From assembly GCF_026790145.1 (NCBI RefSeq), contig NZ_JALAMS010000049.1:1-64000 (forward strand): a stretch of 64,000 bases of DNA, written 5' to 3'. How positions within the stretch are numbered: the stretch's first letter is position 1; each line of letters opens with the position of its first letter. The notes beneath the pieces were generated by a model. It was given only the letters and a program-made list of their open reading frames with translations. It was not told the DNA's origin and did no database searches. Of the stretch, positions 26,090 to 34,376 are shown in pieces. This stretch comes from Bacillus_I endophytica_A. GTDB lineage: Bacteria > Bacillota > Bacilli > Bacillales > Bacillaceae_H. The translations under genes were made by a program, and so were the position numbers.

Positions 26090-26155
26090 TTGACACATCA
26101 CACTACTTCGTAATACTATATAGCGGTACTAAGTAATGCTGAGTAGCTTGTAAGG
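26090..26155 (+). promoter_or_regulatory. Promoter and putative PadR operator of the ABC exporter operon
   Basis: TTGACA at 26090-26095 is followed after about 17 bases by an ATACTATATA -10 region. Overlapping it, ACTACTTCGTAATACT and AGTAATGCTGAGTAGC (near 26102-26145) form an imperfect dyad, a likely binding site for the PadR protein encoded next. Confidence 0.6.
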
Positions 26156-26162
26156 AGGACAT

Positions 26163-26492
26163 ATGAAAGATTTAACGGAAATGCTTAAGGGAGTTCTTGA
26201 AGGTGTGGTGCTCCAAAAAATTCAAACAGGAGAAACCTATGGTTATGAAATTACTAAGTATCTAAATGAGTTAGGTTTTGAGGATATTGTGGAAGGAACA
26301 GTCTATACCATTCTTGTGCGAATAGAGAAAAAAGGGCTCGTGGAGATTGAGAAGAAAAAATCTGAGCTTGGACCTGCGAGAAAATTCTATACACTGAATG
26401 CCAAAGGAGAACAAGAATTAAACGATTTCTGGATAAGATGGTCATTTTTGGCTGAAAAAATGAATGGAATAAAGGAGCAAAGAGATGTTTAA
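26163..26492 (+). CDS. PadR family transcriptional regulator
   Basis: A 109-residue winged-helix protein. PadR motifs are clear: VLQKIQTGETYGYEITKYL near residue 20, VEGTVYTILVRIEKKGLVEIEKKKSE near residues 43-68, GPARKFYTLNAKGEQEL. It starts at ATG 26163 behind AAGGAGG, the strongest site in the region. It overlaps the DUF1048 gene by eight bases. It most likely represses this operon and is released by a drug-like ligand, as for PadR/LmrR relatives that control ABC exporters. Confidence 0.92.
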   Translation: MKDLTEMLKGVLEGVVLQKIQTGETYGYEITKYLNELGFEDIVEGTVYTILVRIEKKGLVEIEKKKSELGPARKFYTLNAKGEQELNDFWIRWSFLAEKMNGIKEQRDV

Positions 26493-26799
26493 AAAGATGA
26501 TTCAAGAAAAACGAGAATATCGTGCATATAAAAAAAGAGTGAATGAATTGCCTGAAGAATACAGAAAGGCAATGAAAGCAATTGAAAATTATATGTGGAG
26601 CTTTGCTAAGGGATCGGGTATGTTTGAGGTTTTAACCAATATTTTAGAGATGTTCGAGAGTAGTGCCAGTGATGGTTTAAGTATACGAGAAGTAGTAGGA
26701 AATGATATTGCAGAATTTGCCGACTCATTCCTAGCTGAGTTTCCTGAAGAAACATGGATTGACAAACTAAGAAATAAATTAAGAAATTCTATTAAATAA
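26485..26799 (+). CDS. DUF1048 family protein
   Basis: A 104-residue helical cytoplasmic protein (KRVNELPEEYRKAMKAIENYMW, then SGMFEVLTNILEMFE and a closing DIAEFADSFLAEF). This is the DUF1048 family, which sits almost always next to a PadR gene and an ABC exporter. Its function is unknown; by position it could be an accessory or a modulator of the regulator. It overlaps padR and ends 11 bases before the ATPase start. Confidence 0.88.
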   Translation: MFKKMIQEKREYRAYKKRVNELPEEYRKAMKAIENYMWSFAKGSGMFEVLTNILEMFESSASDGLSIREVVGNDIAEFADSFLAEFPEETWIDKLRNKLRNSIK

Positions 26800-26810
26800 A
26801 GGAGCGAGCC

Positions 26811-27734
26811 ATGAACTCAACTGTTCTTGAAATCAAAAATGTAAAAAAGAGCTTTAAAGGGAATGAGGTCTTAAAAGATGTCAACCTTACTTTAAAGCAT
26901 GGTTTTGTTTATGCCTTATTAGGGGCGAACGGGGCTGGGAAAAGTACCCTATTAAAAATTGTTACTGGGTTACTTAATAGCGATGATGGAAAGGTAACAA
27001 TTCAAGATATTAATATTGCTGACAATCCTGTGGCAGCACAAAAGCTTTTTAGTTTTAGTTCTCAGAATTCCACAGTTGACGGTATACTGACTGGATATGA
27101 AAACCTTCATTTGATTGCAAAATTGCGACATGAACGCAATCCGAGAAAAGTTGCTGAAAGTTTGTTAGAAAAATTTAATCTGACTGAAGCCAAAGATAAA
27201 GCTGTTTCAAATTACTCAGGAGGAATGCGACGGCGTCTTGACTTAGCTATGAGTTTAGTTGGGAATCCAGAAATCATTTTTCTAGACGAACCTACCACTG
27301 GATTGGATCCTAAAAGTAGGCAGGATCTTTGGGAGACGATTAAAGAAATGAAGTCTCAAGGGAAAACAATCTTTTTAACGACCCAATATTTAGAGGAAGC
27401 AGATTATTTAGCTGATCAGATAGGCTTTTTACGTGAAGAGAAAATTGTTGCCAGTGGAACCCCTGATGAAATGAAACGTATTGCTGGAGCAGATAAATTA
27501 CTTCTTGTATTTAATCGTAATGAAGACACCGACATAGCCTTAAAACTCTTAGAATCATATTCCCCTGAAAAAAAAGACAATTGTGAGATTTCTATTGATT
27601 TAACAGAGGACATCACAACAACTTTAAACGTGTTGAATGCTCTAACAACTGAAAATATTGAGCTCAAGACTTTCAAAATGATTACCCCAACCCTTGATGA
27701 TGTATTTATGACACTTACGAGAGGAAGAAAATAA
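26811..27734 (+). CDS. ABC transporter ATP-binding protein (DrrA-like)
   Basis: A 307-residue ATPase. Walker A is GANGAGKST near residue 39, the signature YSGGMRRRLDLAMSL lies near residue 135, Walker B is IIFLDEPTTGLDP and the H-loop position reads LTTQYLEEADYL, with Gln in place of the usual His, as in DrrA-type drug exporters. The C-terminal 80 residues form the DrrA-like extension (TLNVLNALT, ITPTLDDVFMTLT). It powers the permease encoded next; the stop overlaps that start by one base. Export of a hydrophobic drug-like compound is the likely role. Confidence 0.93.
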   Translation: MNSTVLEIKNVKKSFKGNEVLKDVNLTLKHGFVYALLGANGAGKSTLLKIVTGLLNSDDGKVTIQDINIADNPVAAQKLFSFSSQNSTVDGILTGYENLHLIAKLRHERNPRKVAESLLEKFNLTEAKDKAVSNYSGGMRRRLDLAMSLVGNPEIIFLDEPTTGLDPKSRQDLWETIKEMKSQGKTIFLTTQYLEEADYLADQIGFLREEKIVASGTPDEMKRIAGADKLLLVFNRNEDTDIALKLLESYSPEKKDNCEISIDLTEDITTTLNVLNALTTENIELKTFKMITPTLDDVFMTLTRGRK

Positions 27735-28501
27735 TGAAAATAAGACAAAATGTGGGTGATACACTAGCACTTGCCAATAGAATTATTAAACACAATTTAC
27801 GAAGTATCGATACGATTATTACTGTTATTGCTATGCCTGTTATGATGTTATTAGGTATGGTTTATATATTTGGAGGAGCCATTCAAATTCCAGGGGTGTC
27901 TCAAAAGGATTATATAAATTATGTGCTTCCAGGAATCTTATTAATGACGATTGCCACTGGCTCAGCTTATATCTCATTGCGGATAAACTTAGACAAAACT
28001 TCAAGGATGTTTGACAGATTTAAGTCAATGCCTATATCAAAATCATCCGTACTGGGCGGTCATGTTTTAGCGTCAGTTGTCTTTATGTTAGTTTCTATTA
28101 TTGCCGTTTTGCTAGTAGGGTTTCTAGCTGGATTTAGAAGTAATGCAACGTTTTCTGAATGGCTTCTTGTGGTGGTTATGGTTATTCTATTTTCTCTTGC
28201 ATTAACGTGGCTTTCAGTACCTTTTGCGTTAGCTGCTGGAAGTATTGAAGGAGCTGGTTCCTTCTCTTATATCCTCTTGATGATGCTTTTTGTCAGTTCC
28301 GCATTTGTTCCTGTCGATGGAATGCCTAAGATAGTTGGCCTCTTCGCAGAAAATCAACCGATGACACCAATTATTCAAACAATCAGAAATCTATTAAATT
28401 CGCAAGCTACTGGAAATGATTTGTGGGTGTCAATTGGTTGGATGGTGCTAATCATCATGATTTCATATATATTTGGAATGAAAGCTTATAGGAGAGTATA
28501 A
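27734..28501 (+). CDS. ABC-2 type permease (DrrB-like)
   Basis: A 255-residue membrane protein with six helices of the ABC2_membrane family. The N-terminus LALANRIIKHNLRSIDTIITVIAMPVMMLLGMVYIFGG and the central MFDRFKSMPISKSSVLGGHVLA with the family coupling-helix region are typical of DrrB. It forms the export channel together with the ATPase, coupled by a TAATG overlap. The operon ends here, 80 bases before the cupin gene. Confidence 0.92.
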   Translation: MKIRQNVGDTLALANRIIKHNLRSIDTIITVIAMPVMMLLGMVYIFGGAIQIPGVSQKDYINYVLPGILLMTIATGSAYISLRINLDKTSRMFDRFKSMPISKSSVLGGHVLASVVFMLVSIIAVLLVGFLAGFRSNATFSEWLLVVVMVILFSLALTWLSVPFALAAGSIEGAGSFSYILLMMLFVSSAFVPVDGMPKIVGLFAENQPMTPIIQTIRNLLNSQATGNDLWVSIGWMVLIIMISYIFGMKAYRRV

Positions 28502-28579
28502 GCACCTAATAATAATTAGTTAAATTCACTCGTCGTTCATGTGACTTCATTTATCAATAAAAAAGGGAGAGGAAAGAGA

Positions 28580-28945
28580 ATGGAGTATAAAACGATTAAT
28601 TTACAAGAGAAATTATCTAAATTCCAAGATCAATGGTCTCCAAAAGTAATTGCTGAAATGAATGATTATCAATTTAAATTGGTTAAAGTACAAGGCGATT
28701 TTGTTTGGCACAAGCATGAACATACAGATGAAGTCTTTATTGTCCTTGAAGGTAATTTAATCATTGAATTTCGTGATGGAAAAGTGACATTAAATGAGGG
28801 GGAAATGTTTGTTATTCCAAAAAATATTGAACATAAACCTTATGCAGAAGAAGAGTGTAATATTATGCTTGTAGAACCTAAAGGTGTTGTTAATACTGGG
28901 CAAGAAAGAACGGAGCAAACGGCAGAAAATGACGTCTGGATTTAA
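28580..28945 (+). CDS. Small cupin-domain protein
   Basis: A 121-residue single-domain cupin. Motif 1 is GDFVWHKHEHTDEVFIVLEGNL near residues 41-62 with the metal-ligand His, His and Glu, and motif 2 is EGEMFVIPKNIEHKPYAEE near residue 82 with the second His. It probably binds a metal and acts as an isomerase, dioxygenase or sensor; the substrate is unknown. ATG 28580 behind GGGAGAGGAAAG is the start; an earlier frame from 28541 is rejected. A dispersed hairpin terminator follows. Confidence 0.88.
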   Translation: MEYKTINLQEKLSKFQDQWSPKVIAEMNDYQFKLVKVQGDFVWHKHEHTDEVFIVLEGNLIIEFRDGKVTLNEGEMFVIPKNIEHKPYAEEECNIMLVEPKGVVNTGQERTEQTAENDVWI

Positions 28946-29070
28946 ATTTTGATAGAAATAGCTTTAATTCAAGGTGAAATAATCAATTTTTTATGTTGTA
29001 AAATATGAGATGTTGAACATTTTTAATCATGCTTTATTTTCATCTGACAAAAAAGTTCGTTAAAGATATA

Positions 29071-29122
29071 GCTAAAGGAAAAGCGCAAACTCGTTGTCAA
29101 TCAACAGGTCTGCGCCTTTTTT
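29071..29122 (+). repeat. Dispersed hairpin terminator element, copy 2
   Basis: AAAGGAAAAGCGCAAAC, loop TCGTTGTCAATCAACA, GGTCTGCGCCTTTTTT. The outer stem GCGC/GCGC differs from copies 4 and 5 (GCAC/GTGC, GCTC/GAGC) by paired changes. A tail ending ACTAAAAATGAATAGG follows about 35 bases later, as after copy 6. It lies behind the cupin gene. Confidence 0.75.
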
Positions 29123-29226
29123 ACTTTTCGTAATTGATGCTATATCAACTAAAAATGAATAGGGGGATAGCACAGAAAAAACATCCAATTTTAAAGGATT
29201 TGCTATTTTTTTTACTTTACATTATA

Positions 29227-29246
29227 GTTGTAAGTGTACTTACAAC
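29227..29246. promoter_or_regulatory. Perfect palindromic operator before the TrmB-type gene
   Basis: GTTGTAAGT (29227-29235) and ACTTACAAC (29238-29246) form a perfect 9-2-9 palindrome just downstream of a TATAGT -10-like element (29223-29228) and 14 bases before the start codon. Position suggests autorepression by the TrmB-type regulator. Confidence 0.75.
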
Positions 29247-29260
29247 TAGGAGGAGTTGCT

Positions 29261-30097
29261 ATGGAAAGGTTAATTGATTATCTAATGGAAATCGGTTTTT
29301 CAAAAAACGAGAGTAAAGCTTATTTATCACTATTGAAACAATCACCTCTCACTGGTTATGAAATTAGTAAGCAGAGCGGGGTCCCACGCTCTATGATTTA
29401 TCAAGCCATTAATAAGTTGGTTGCGCACGGTGCTATAAATGAACTCCGCTCTGATCCATTGACTTATACACCAGTACCGCCAAAAGAGTTTATTGGACGT
29501 TTGCGACATCAGAAAGAAGAAACGTTTAATTATTTGCAAGAAAATCTTGAACAAATTCAACATCCCCCAGAAGTTCATGTTATTCGTCATATTGAGGAAA
29601 GATCAGCTGTGATTGAGCGAATGAAGGAACTTATTTTCAAAGCAAAGCATGAAGTATGGTTATCCATATGGGATTCAGAGTTACATGAAATAGAGCCATA
29701 TGCAAAAAAAGCAACAGAATCCAATGTCGAGTTGTATTCACTTTTATTTAACTGTCAGCCTACTAATCATTTTGGACGAGCTTTTTATCATCATCCTTCT
29801 ACTGCCAATATCGAAGAGCAGCGTATGAATCAACGGTTAACCATTGTGATTTGTGACGATAAAGAAGTGCTAATTGCAGGTTTTTCAAAAGATACCGTTC
29901 CATCAGCCGTGCATACACAAGACCCTATGCTAGTGTTATTAGCTAAAGAGTATATTCGCCACGATATTATGATGAAAGTAATGAGTGAACATACTTCGGA
30001 AGAAAAAAGAAATCAAATTTGGAGAAATGATTCAGATCTTTTCTATATAGTGACAAATGAACTTTTAAATAAAAAGGACACCGAGGGAGAGAGCTAA
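29261..30097 (+). CDS. TrmB family transcriptional regulator
   Basis: A 278-residue regulator. The N-terminal winged helix (residues 1-70) reads IDYLMEIGFSKNESKAYLSLL, TGYEISKQSGVPRSMIYQAINKL. A short coiled linker follows, then a phospholipase-D-like TrmB C-terminal domain (from about residue 105, with LIFKAKHEVWLSIWDSEL and LTIVICDDKEVLIAGF) that senses a small ligand. ATG 29261 behind AGGAGG is the start; a GTG frame from 29234 overlaps the palindrome and is rejected. It heads a three-gene operon with a LysE-type exporter (one-base gap) and AlaX. Confidence 0.9.
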   Translation: MERLIDYLMEIGFSKNESKAYLSLLKQSPLTGYEISKQSGVPRSMIYQAINKLVAHGAINELRSDPLTYTPVPPKEFIGRLRHQKEETFNYLQENLEQIQHPPEVHVIRHIEERSAVIERMKELIFKAKHEVWLSIWDSELHEIEPYAKKATESNVELYSLLFNCQPTNHFGRAFYHHPSTANIEEQRMNQRLTIVICDDKEVLIAGFSKDTVPSAVHTQDPMLVLLAKEYIRHDIMMKVMSEHTSEEKRNQIWRNDSDLFYIVTNELLNKKDTEGES

Positions 30098-30098
30098 T

Positions 30099-30722
30099 AT
30101 GTTTTTTGAAATATTTTTAATTGGTATTTTATCTGGTCTCTCTCCTGGACCAGACTTTTTTCTTGTAATGAAAAATAGTTTAGGTTTTGGACGACGTATA
30201 GGGATTGCAACAGCTTTAGGTGTTGCTTCAGCTCTAGTTGTTCATGTAACGTATACGATTTTAGGTTTCACTTATATTATTGAAAAATTCCCAAGCATCT
30301 TTATCATCATTAAATTAGCCGGTTCTCTTTACTTATTATGGTTAGGGTTTCATGCGATTCGCGCCGTTAAACAAAGTAAAGCAGAAAAAGAAATGGGATT
30401 AAAAGTGAACGCGGATAAAAGTGTGAAACAAGGTTTCCGTGAGGGATTCATTTGTAATGTATTAAACCCGAAAGCTGCACTCTTTTTCTTAAGTATTTTT
30501 TCTCAGTTTATTTCATCTGATACAGCTAGCTGGATACGTTGGATTTATGGAATAGAAATCATCCTAGCTGTTGCACTTTGGTTTACATTTGTTTCAAGCG
30601 TTATTTCGTATAAAAAATTTAGAAACTTTTATGAGAAATACAATCATTGGTTTGATCGCTGTTTAGGGGCTATCTTAATTTATTTTGCTATTTTTATCGT
30701 GTATTCAACGATTCATTCATAA
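30099..30722 (+). CDS. LysE/RhtB family amino-acid exporter
   Basis: A 207-residue membrane protein with six helices. The RhtB signature is GLSPGPDFFLVMKNSLGFGRRIGIATALGVASA at the N-terminus, with GSLYLLWLGFHAIRA in helix 3 and FICNVLNPKAALFFLSIF. It exports amino acids or homoserine-lactone-like compounds by proton exchange. It starts right after the TrmB gene and is followed after 13 bases by AlaX, so all three are co-transcribed. Export of an amino acid that is misacylated to tRNA-Ala would explain the pairing. Confidence 0.9.
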   Translation: MFFEIFLIGILSGLSPGPDFFLVMKNSLGFGRRIGIATALGVASALVVHVTYTILGFTYIIEKFPSIFIIIKLAGSLYLLWLGFHAIRAVKQSKAEKEMGLKVNADKSVKQGFREGFICNVLNPKAALFFLSIFSQFISSDTASWIRWIYGIEIILAVALWFTFVSSVISYKKFRNFYEKYNHWFDRCLGAILIYFAIFIVYSTIHS

Positions 30723-30735
30723 GGAGGAACTACAC

Positions 30736-31458
30736 ATGGAAAAAGAATTATTTCTAGAAGACAGTTATCAGACGAGTTGTGAAACCTTTATTGAAGAAAT
30801 GAACGAAAATAAAGTGATTTTAAATCAAACAGTTTTTTATCCAACGGGTGGAGGACAACCTTTTGATACAGGGATTTTAAAACAAGGAAATAACGAATTT
30901 AAAGTTATAAAGGTAAAAAGAGAGCAAGGAAAAATTATTCATTACCTAGAAGATGCTACAAATTTATCTGTAGGAGAGGTAACGGCTCAAATTGATTGGG
31001 ACCGACGTTACAGATTTATGAAATATCATACTCTTTTACATGTAATTGCAGGTCATCTCTACAATGAATTTGGAGCGCTAGCAACAAGTAACGAGATTTA
31101 TGAAGATAATCGAGCAAGAATTGATATTAAATTTGAAGGAGATGTTCCAGAAGACTATCTTGTAGTAATGGAAAAAGAAATTCAACAAATTATAGAGGAA
31201 GATCATTTGATTTCAACTCGTATCCTTCCGAGGGAAGAGGTTGAAAATATACCTGGTTCTATTAAGACTGTTATTAATTTACTCCCTCCTTCTATTCAAA
31301 TGATTCGGTTAGTAGCTATTAGTGACCTAGATGAACAAGCTTGTGGTGGAACCCATGTGCAATCAACAAAAGAAATAGGGTCTTTTTCAATCGATAAAAT
31401 AAAAAACAAAGGTCCACATGTTAAAAGGATTAGTATTACTATTGCGAATAAAAAATAA
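30736..31458 (+). CDS. Alanyl-tRNA editing protein AlaX (medium form)
   Basis: A 240-residue free-standing editing domain of the AlaX-M type, which deacylates mischarged Ser- or Gly-tRNA-Ala in trans. Zinc ligands are seen in HTLLHVIAGHL (HxxxH near residue 104) and CGGTHVQST near residue 205. The N-terminal beta-barrel has FYPTGGGQPFDTG near residues 33-45. ATG 30736 behind AAGGAGG is the start; the frame otherwise overlaps lysE. It is the last gene of the TrmB operon. Confidence 0.93.
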   Translation: MEKELFLEDSYQTSCETFIEEMNENKVILNQTVFYPTGGGQPFDTGILKQGNNEFKVIKVKREQGKIIHYLEDATNLSVGEVTAQIDWDRRYRFMKYHTLLHVIAGHLYNEFGALATSNEIYEDNRARIDIKFEGDVPEDYLVVMEKEIQQIIEEDHLISTRILPREEVENIPGSIKTVINLLPPSIQMIRLVAISDLDEQACGGTHVQSTKEIGSFSIDKIKNKGPHVKRISITIANKK

Positions 31459-31501
31459 AGTGAAGATTAAGTAAATGTAAGACACAAGAAAGAGTGTTAA
31501 T

Positions 31502-31627
31502 GTGTATAAAACAAAAAAGTCATTTATAGAGAGAGTAAAAGAAATTAAGGAAGAATTAATGAAGGATAAGCAGGAGATAGAGAAAATTGAAAAGCGTATT
31601 GAAGCAAAACACCAACTAAAAATGTAA
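31502..31627 (+). CDS. Small basic coiled-coil protein, possibly FbpB-like
   Basis: A 41-residue frame from GTG 31502 to TAA 31627: YKTKKSFIERVKEIKEELM, then KDKQEIEKIEKRIEAKHQL. It is one long charged helix with heptad-like spacing. The layout (SF-x-E at the start, KDKE-x-x-EKIE-RI-x-KH at the end) resembles the Fur-regulated small basic proteins FbpB of Bacillus, but no Fur box was found in the 40 bases upstream and the ribosome site (AGAAAGAG) is weak. It lies between alaX and the VOC gene. Confidence 0.5.
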   Translation: MYKTKKSFIERVKEIKEELMKDKQEIEKIEKRIEAKHQLKM

Positions 31628-31680
31628 TCTATCATTTTATGAATTTAACGGTATATCATTAAAAATAGGGGTGATGTAAT

Positions 31681-32136
31681 TTGATAAAAGGAATATATGA
31701 GGCACATTTACCTGTTAAAGATTTGGAGAATTCAATAAATTTCTATAGGAGATTAGGTTTAGAACTTGCTTGGCGCGATGAATCTACAGCTTTCTTTTGG
31801 ATTGATAAAGGACGAAGTTGGCTAGGTTTATGGGAAGGGGATGAATATAAGACTCCTTATCATCCTGCATTGCGTCATATTGCTTTTGAAGTAACATACG
31901 AGGATTTAAAGACCTCAGTAGAATGGTTAAATACTCTTGGAATTAAAGCTGAACCTGTTAATCCAAACCAACCGATAGATCCTTTTATACGTCCAAATCA
32001 AGGTAACGGCACAGTTTACTTTAATGATCCAGATGGAAACAGTTTAGAGTTAATGTGTTATGTAGAAGTACCTGAACATTTAAGACATATAACTAACAAA
32101 CTTTCCTTTAGTGAATGGGAAGAAATGAATAAGTGA
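31681..32136 (+). CDS. VOC family protein (glyoxalase/bleomycin-resistance type)
   Basis: A 151-residue VOC-fold protein. Two beta-alpha-beta-beta-beta modules are visible: IYEAHLPVKDLENSINFYRRLGLELAWRD with FFWIDKGRSWLGLWE, then RHIAFEVTYEDLKTSVEWL and GTVYFNDPDGNSLELMCYVEVP. The metal-ligand positions (H near residue 6, H in RHIAFEV, E in LELMC) fit a metal-dependent lyase or dioxygenase. TTG 31681 has a GGGGTGAT site upstream. A perfect terminator follows. Confidence 0.87.
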   Translation: MIKGIYEAHLPVKDLENSINFYRRLGLELAWRDESTAFFWIDKGRSWLGLWEGDEYKTPYHPALRHIAFEVTYEDLKTSVEWLNTLGIKAEPVNPNQPIDPFIRPNQGNGTVYFNDPDGNSLELMCYVEVPEHLRHITNKLSFSEWEEMNK

Positions 32137-32149
32137 GATCATGTGCCTG

Positions 32150-32187
32150 AAAAACGGGATGTCTATTTGATAGACATCCCGTTTTTG
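32150..32187 (+). terminator. Terminator after the VOC gene
   Basis: AAAACGGGATGTCTAT pairs perfectly with ATAGACATCCCGTTTT around TTG. Confidence 0.93.
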
Positions 32188-32341
32188 GTAAAGTTGATTA
32201 TTACAGGACTATCTGATAACTATAGCGAACATTATGTGAACTGAAAATGAATAATCTATACATAGGGAAGTAATGGGATTATGTAAAAATTCTATTAAAG
32301 TGAATAGTAAAATTAAGTAAGAAATGAATGGAGGAAGAAAA

Positions 32342-33028
32342 ATGAAGATAATAGAATTACCAATTGAATATGAATTTAATAGACAAAAAAATTGTATTTA
32401 TCCTAGCTTAATTATAGTGAATAAGGAACTAACCTTGGTAGATACAGGATATACCAATTTTTTAACTTTAATCGAAAATGAAATTCTAAAAAATGGATAT
32501 AAAATGAAGGATTTAAAAAATATAATTATTACTCACTATGATGATGATCATATAGGTTCCTTATATGAATTTAAAGAAAAGTATCCTTGGATTACTATTA
32601 TAGCTAGTGAAATTGAATCAAAATACATTAGTGGTGAATTGAAGGCAGAAAGATTGGTTCAAGCCGAAGAACTGCTAGAAAATATGTCAAATGAAGATAT
32701 GGAATTTGGTAAATGGTTTATACAACAACTAGAGAATTTGAAGCCTGTTTTAATTAATAAAAAGGTACATGATGGAGATATGATTTTAGATAACGAATGT
32801 AGAGTAGTAGCAACACCAGGGCATACTTCAGGGCATATTTCATTATATTTTCCAAGGATAAAAAGTATAATTACAGGTGATGCAGCTGTTAAAGAGAATC
32901 ATGAATTAGTCATTGCTAATCCACAGTTTTGTTTAAATGTTGAGAAAGCTGAACAGTCTCTGATAAAGATTAAAAATCTTAAAGCTGAAAATTACTATTG
33001 CTATCATGGTGGGAAATTCACGTTATAA
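32342..33028 (+). CDS. Metallo-beta-lactamase fold hydrolase
   Basis: A 228-residue MBL-fold protein. The metal motif reads THYDDDHIGS near residue 70 in place of THxHxDHxGG, so the second His of site 1 is replaced by Asp while D and the last H are kept. TPGHTSGHISLYFP near residue 160 supplies the third-site His and ITGDAA the bridging Asp. Such variants still occur in lactonase-like and YflN-type proteins. ATG 32342 behind GGAGGAAG is the start. Monocistronic, followed by hairpin copy 3. Confidence 0.87.
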   Translation: MKIIELPIEYEFNRQKNCIYPSLIIVNKELTLVDTGYTNFLTLIENEILKNGYKMKDLKNIIITHYDDDHIGSLYEFKEKYPWITIIASEIESKYISGELKAERLVQAEELLENMSNEDMEFGKWFIQQLENLKPVLINKKVHDGDMILDNECRVVATPGHTSGHISLYFPRIKSIITGDAAVKENHELVIANPQFCLNVEKAEQSLIKIKNLKAENYYCYHGGKFTL

Positions 33029-33121
33029 TCGAAGGATAAACGATGATACTCTTTAAATATGTTGAATGTTATGCGATAAAAAGCAATTAATTACTTTTTA
33101 TTCAAATTAAGTTATGATGAT

Positions 33122-33166
33122 AAAAAAAGGCATAAACGTGCTGTCATCCAATAGGTTTATACCTTT
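33122..33166 (+). repeat. Dispersed hairpin terminator element, copy 3 (diverged)
   Basis: AAAAAAAGGCATAAAC, a TGTCATCCAATAG centre, GTTTATACCTTTTG. The outer stem pairs GG-ATAAAC with GTTTAT-CC, the inner part has decayed. TTATGTTAACTATGAG follows at 33185, matching the tail of other copies. Confidence 0.6.
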
Positions 33167-33239
33167 TGTGTCAAATAATAAAGTTATGTTAACTATGAGT
33201 GTATAGGATATAAAATAGAGAACTTTAACAAGGAGGGAC

Positions 33240-34220
33240 ATGATGTCTTTAAAAGGTATATGTACTAGGTATTATGAGTTTGGGAACCCCTCAGATGTTT
33301 TGCGTATAGAGGAAGTAGACGTTCCATTACCTCAAGAGGGAGAGTTATTAGTTAAAATGGAGATGAGTCCTATCAATCCATCAGATATCATTCCGATTAC
33401 AGGTGCATATGCTAACCGAATCACGGTGCCAAGCATACCTGGTTATGAAGGAGTAGGAATTGTAGAGGATGTCGGACCTTCCGTTTCGAAGTGGTTTATT
33501 GGCAAACGAGTCCTTCCCTTGAGAGGACAAGGGACTTGGCAGGAATTTGTGACATCGCCAGCAGAATTAGCGATTGTATTGCCTGAAGATATTCATAATC
33601 ATATAGCTGCACAGTTATATATTAATCCAATTACAGCGTGGGTCATTTGTAATCAAGTGTTAAAACTTAAACCAGATGATATCCTCCTTGTCAATGCATG
33701 TGGATCCTCTATAGGGCGTATATTTGCCCAATTATCTCAGATTATAGGATTCCAGCTTATTGCTATTACTCGAAATGATAAACACACAGCCTCCTTGTTA
33801 GAGATAGGAGCTTCCTATGTTATTAACACAGAAGACACACCTCTAAAGGAAGCTGTTATGGATTTAACACGGGGAAGAGGAGCTACAGCTGCTATTGATT
33901 CTATTGGAGGAATAGAAGGAACTCATCTAGCCTTCTGCTTACAACCGAAAGGAATCCTTTTAAGTATTGGGTTGCTGTCAGGAGTTCCTCTGAATTATCG
34001 AGAAATTATGGAACGTACACAAACACAAGCAAAGATCTTTCATCTTCGTCATTGGAATAAAAACATCTCTGTAAAGGAATGGCACGCTACTTTTCATCAA
34101 CTTATACAAATGATTCGAGATGACACTCTACAACTTAGCCAAATTTCTCAATCCTTTTCGTTAGCAAATGTTCATAGAGCTCTCACTGAATCAAGAAAAG
34201 TTTTTCTAACGATGAACTAA
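33240..34220 (+). CDS. Zinc-type alcohol dehydrogenase-like / enoyl reductase (MDR family)
   Basis: A 326-residue medium-chain dehydrogenase/reductase. The GroES-like N-terminal domain has SPINPSDIIPITGAY and PSIPGYEGVGIVEDVGPSV, and the Rossmann domain has LLVNACGSSIGRIFAQLSQ near residue 148. The zinc-ligand Cys cluster of true alcohol dehydrogenases is absent, so a quinone or 2-enoyl-thioester reductase using NADPH is more likely (MECR/QOR type). ATG 33240 or 33243 follows AAGGAGGG. It is monocistronic. Confidence 0.87.
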   Translation: MMSLKGICTRYYEFGNPSDVLRIEEVDVPLPQEGELLVKMEMSPINPSDIIPITGAYANRITVPSIPGYEGVGIVEDVGPSVSKWFIGKRVLPLRGQGTWQEFVTSPAELAIVLPEDIHNHIAAQLYINPITAWVICNQVLKLKPDDILLVNACGSSIGRIFAQLSQIIGFQLIAITRNDKHTASLLEIGASYVINTEDTPLKEAVMDLTRGRGATAAIDSIGGIEGTHLAFCLQPKGILLSIGLLSGVPLNYREIMERTQTQAKIFHLRHWNKNISVKEWHATFHQLIQMIRDDTLQLSQISQSFSLANVHRALTESRKVFLTMN

Positions 34221-34376
34221 TAAAGATATAGATACATAAATAAAGATTTAGGTCCTCTCTATCGTATAAAGCAAGAACATTTTCCTTGTTAACTAAAGAT
34301 TTATGCCTATTACAAAGGGTTTATAGATAATTTCACTTATCTGTTATAGAGTAATAGGGAAAGGTAGGTGATTAAA

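Noticed and set aside
32342..33028. Treating the MBL protein as inactive because of HYDDDH
   Set aside because: Other metal ligands are intact and Asp variants occur in active MBL-fold enzymes, so it is kept as a normal gene.
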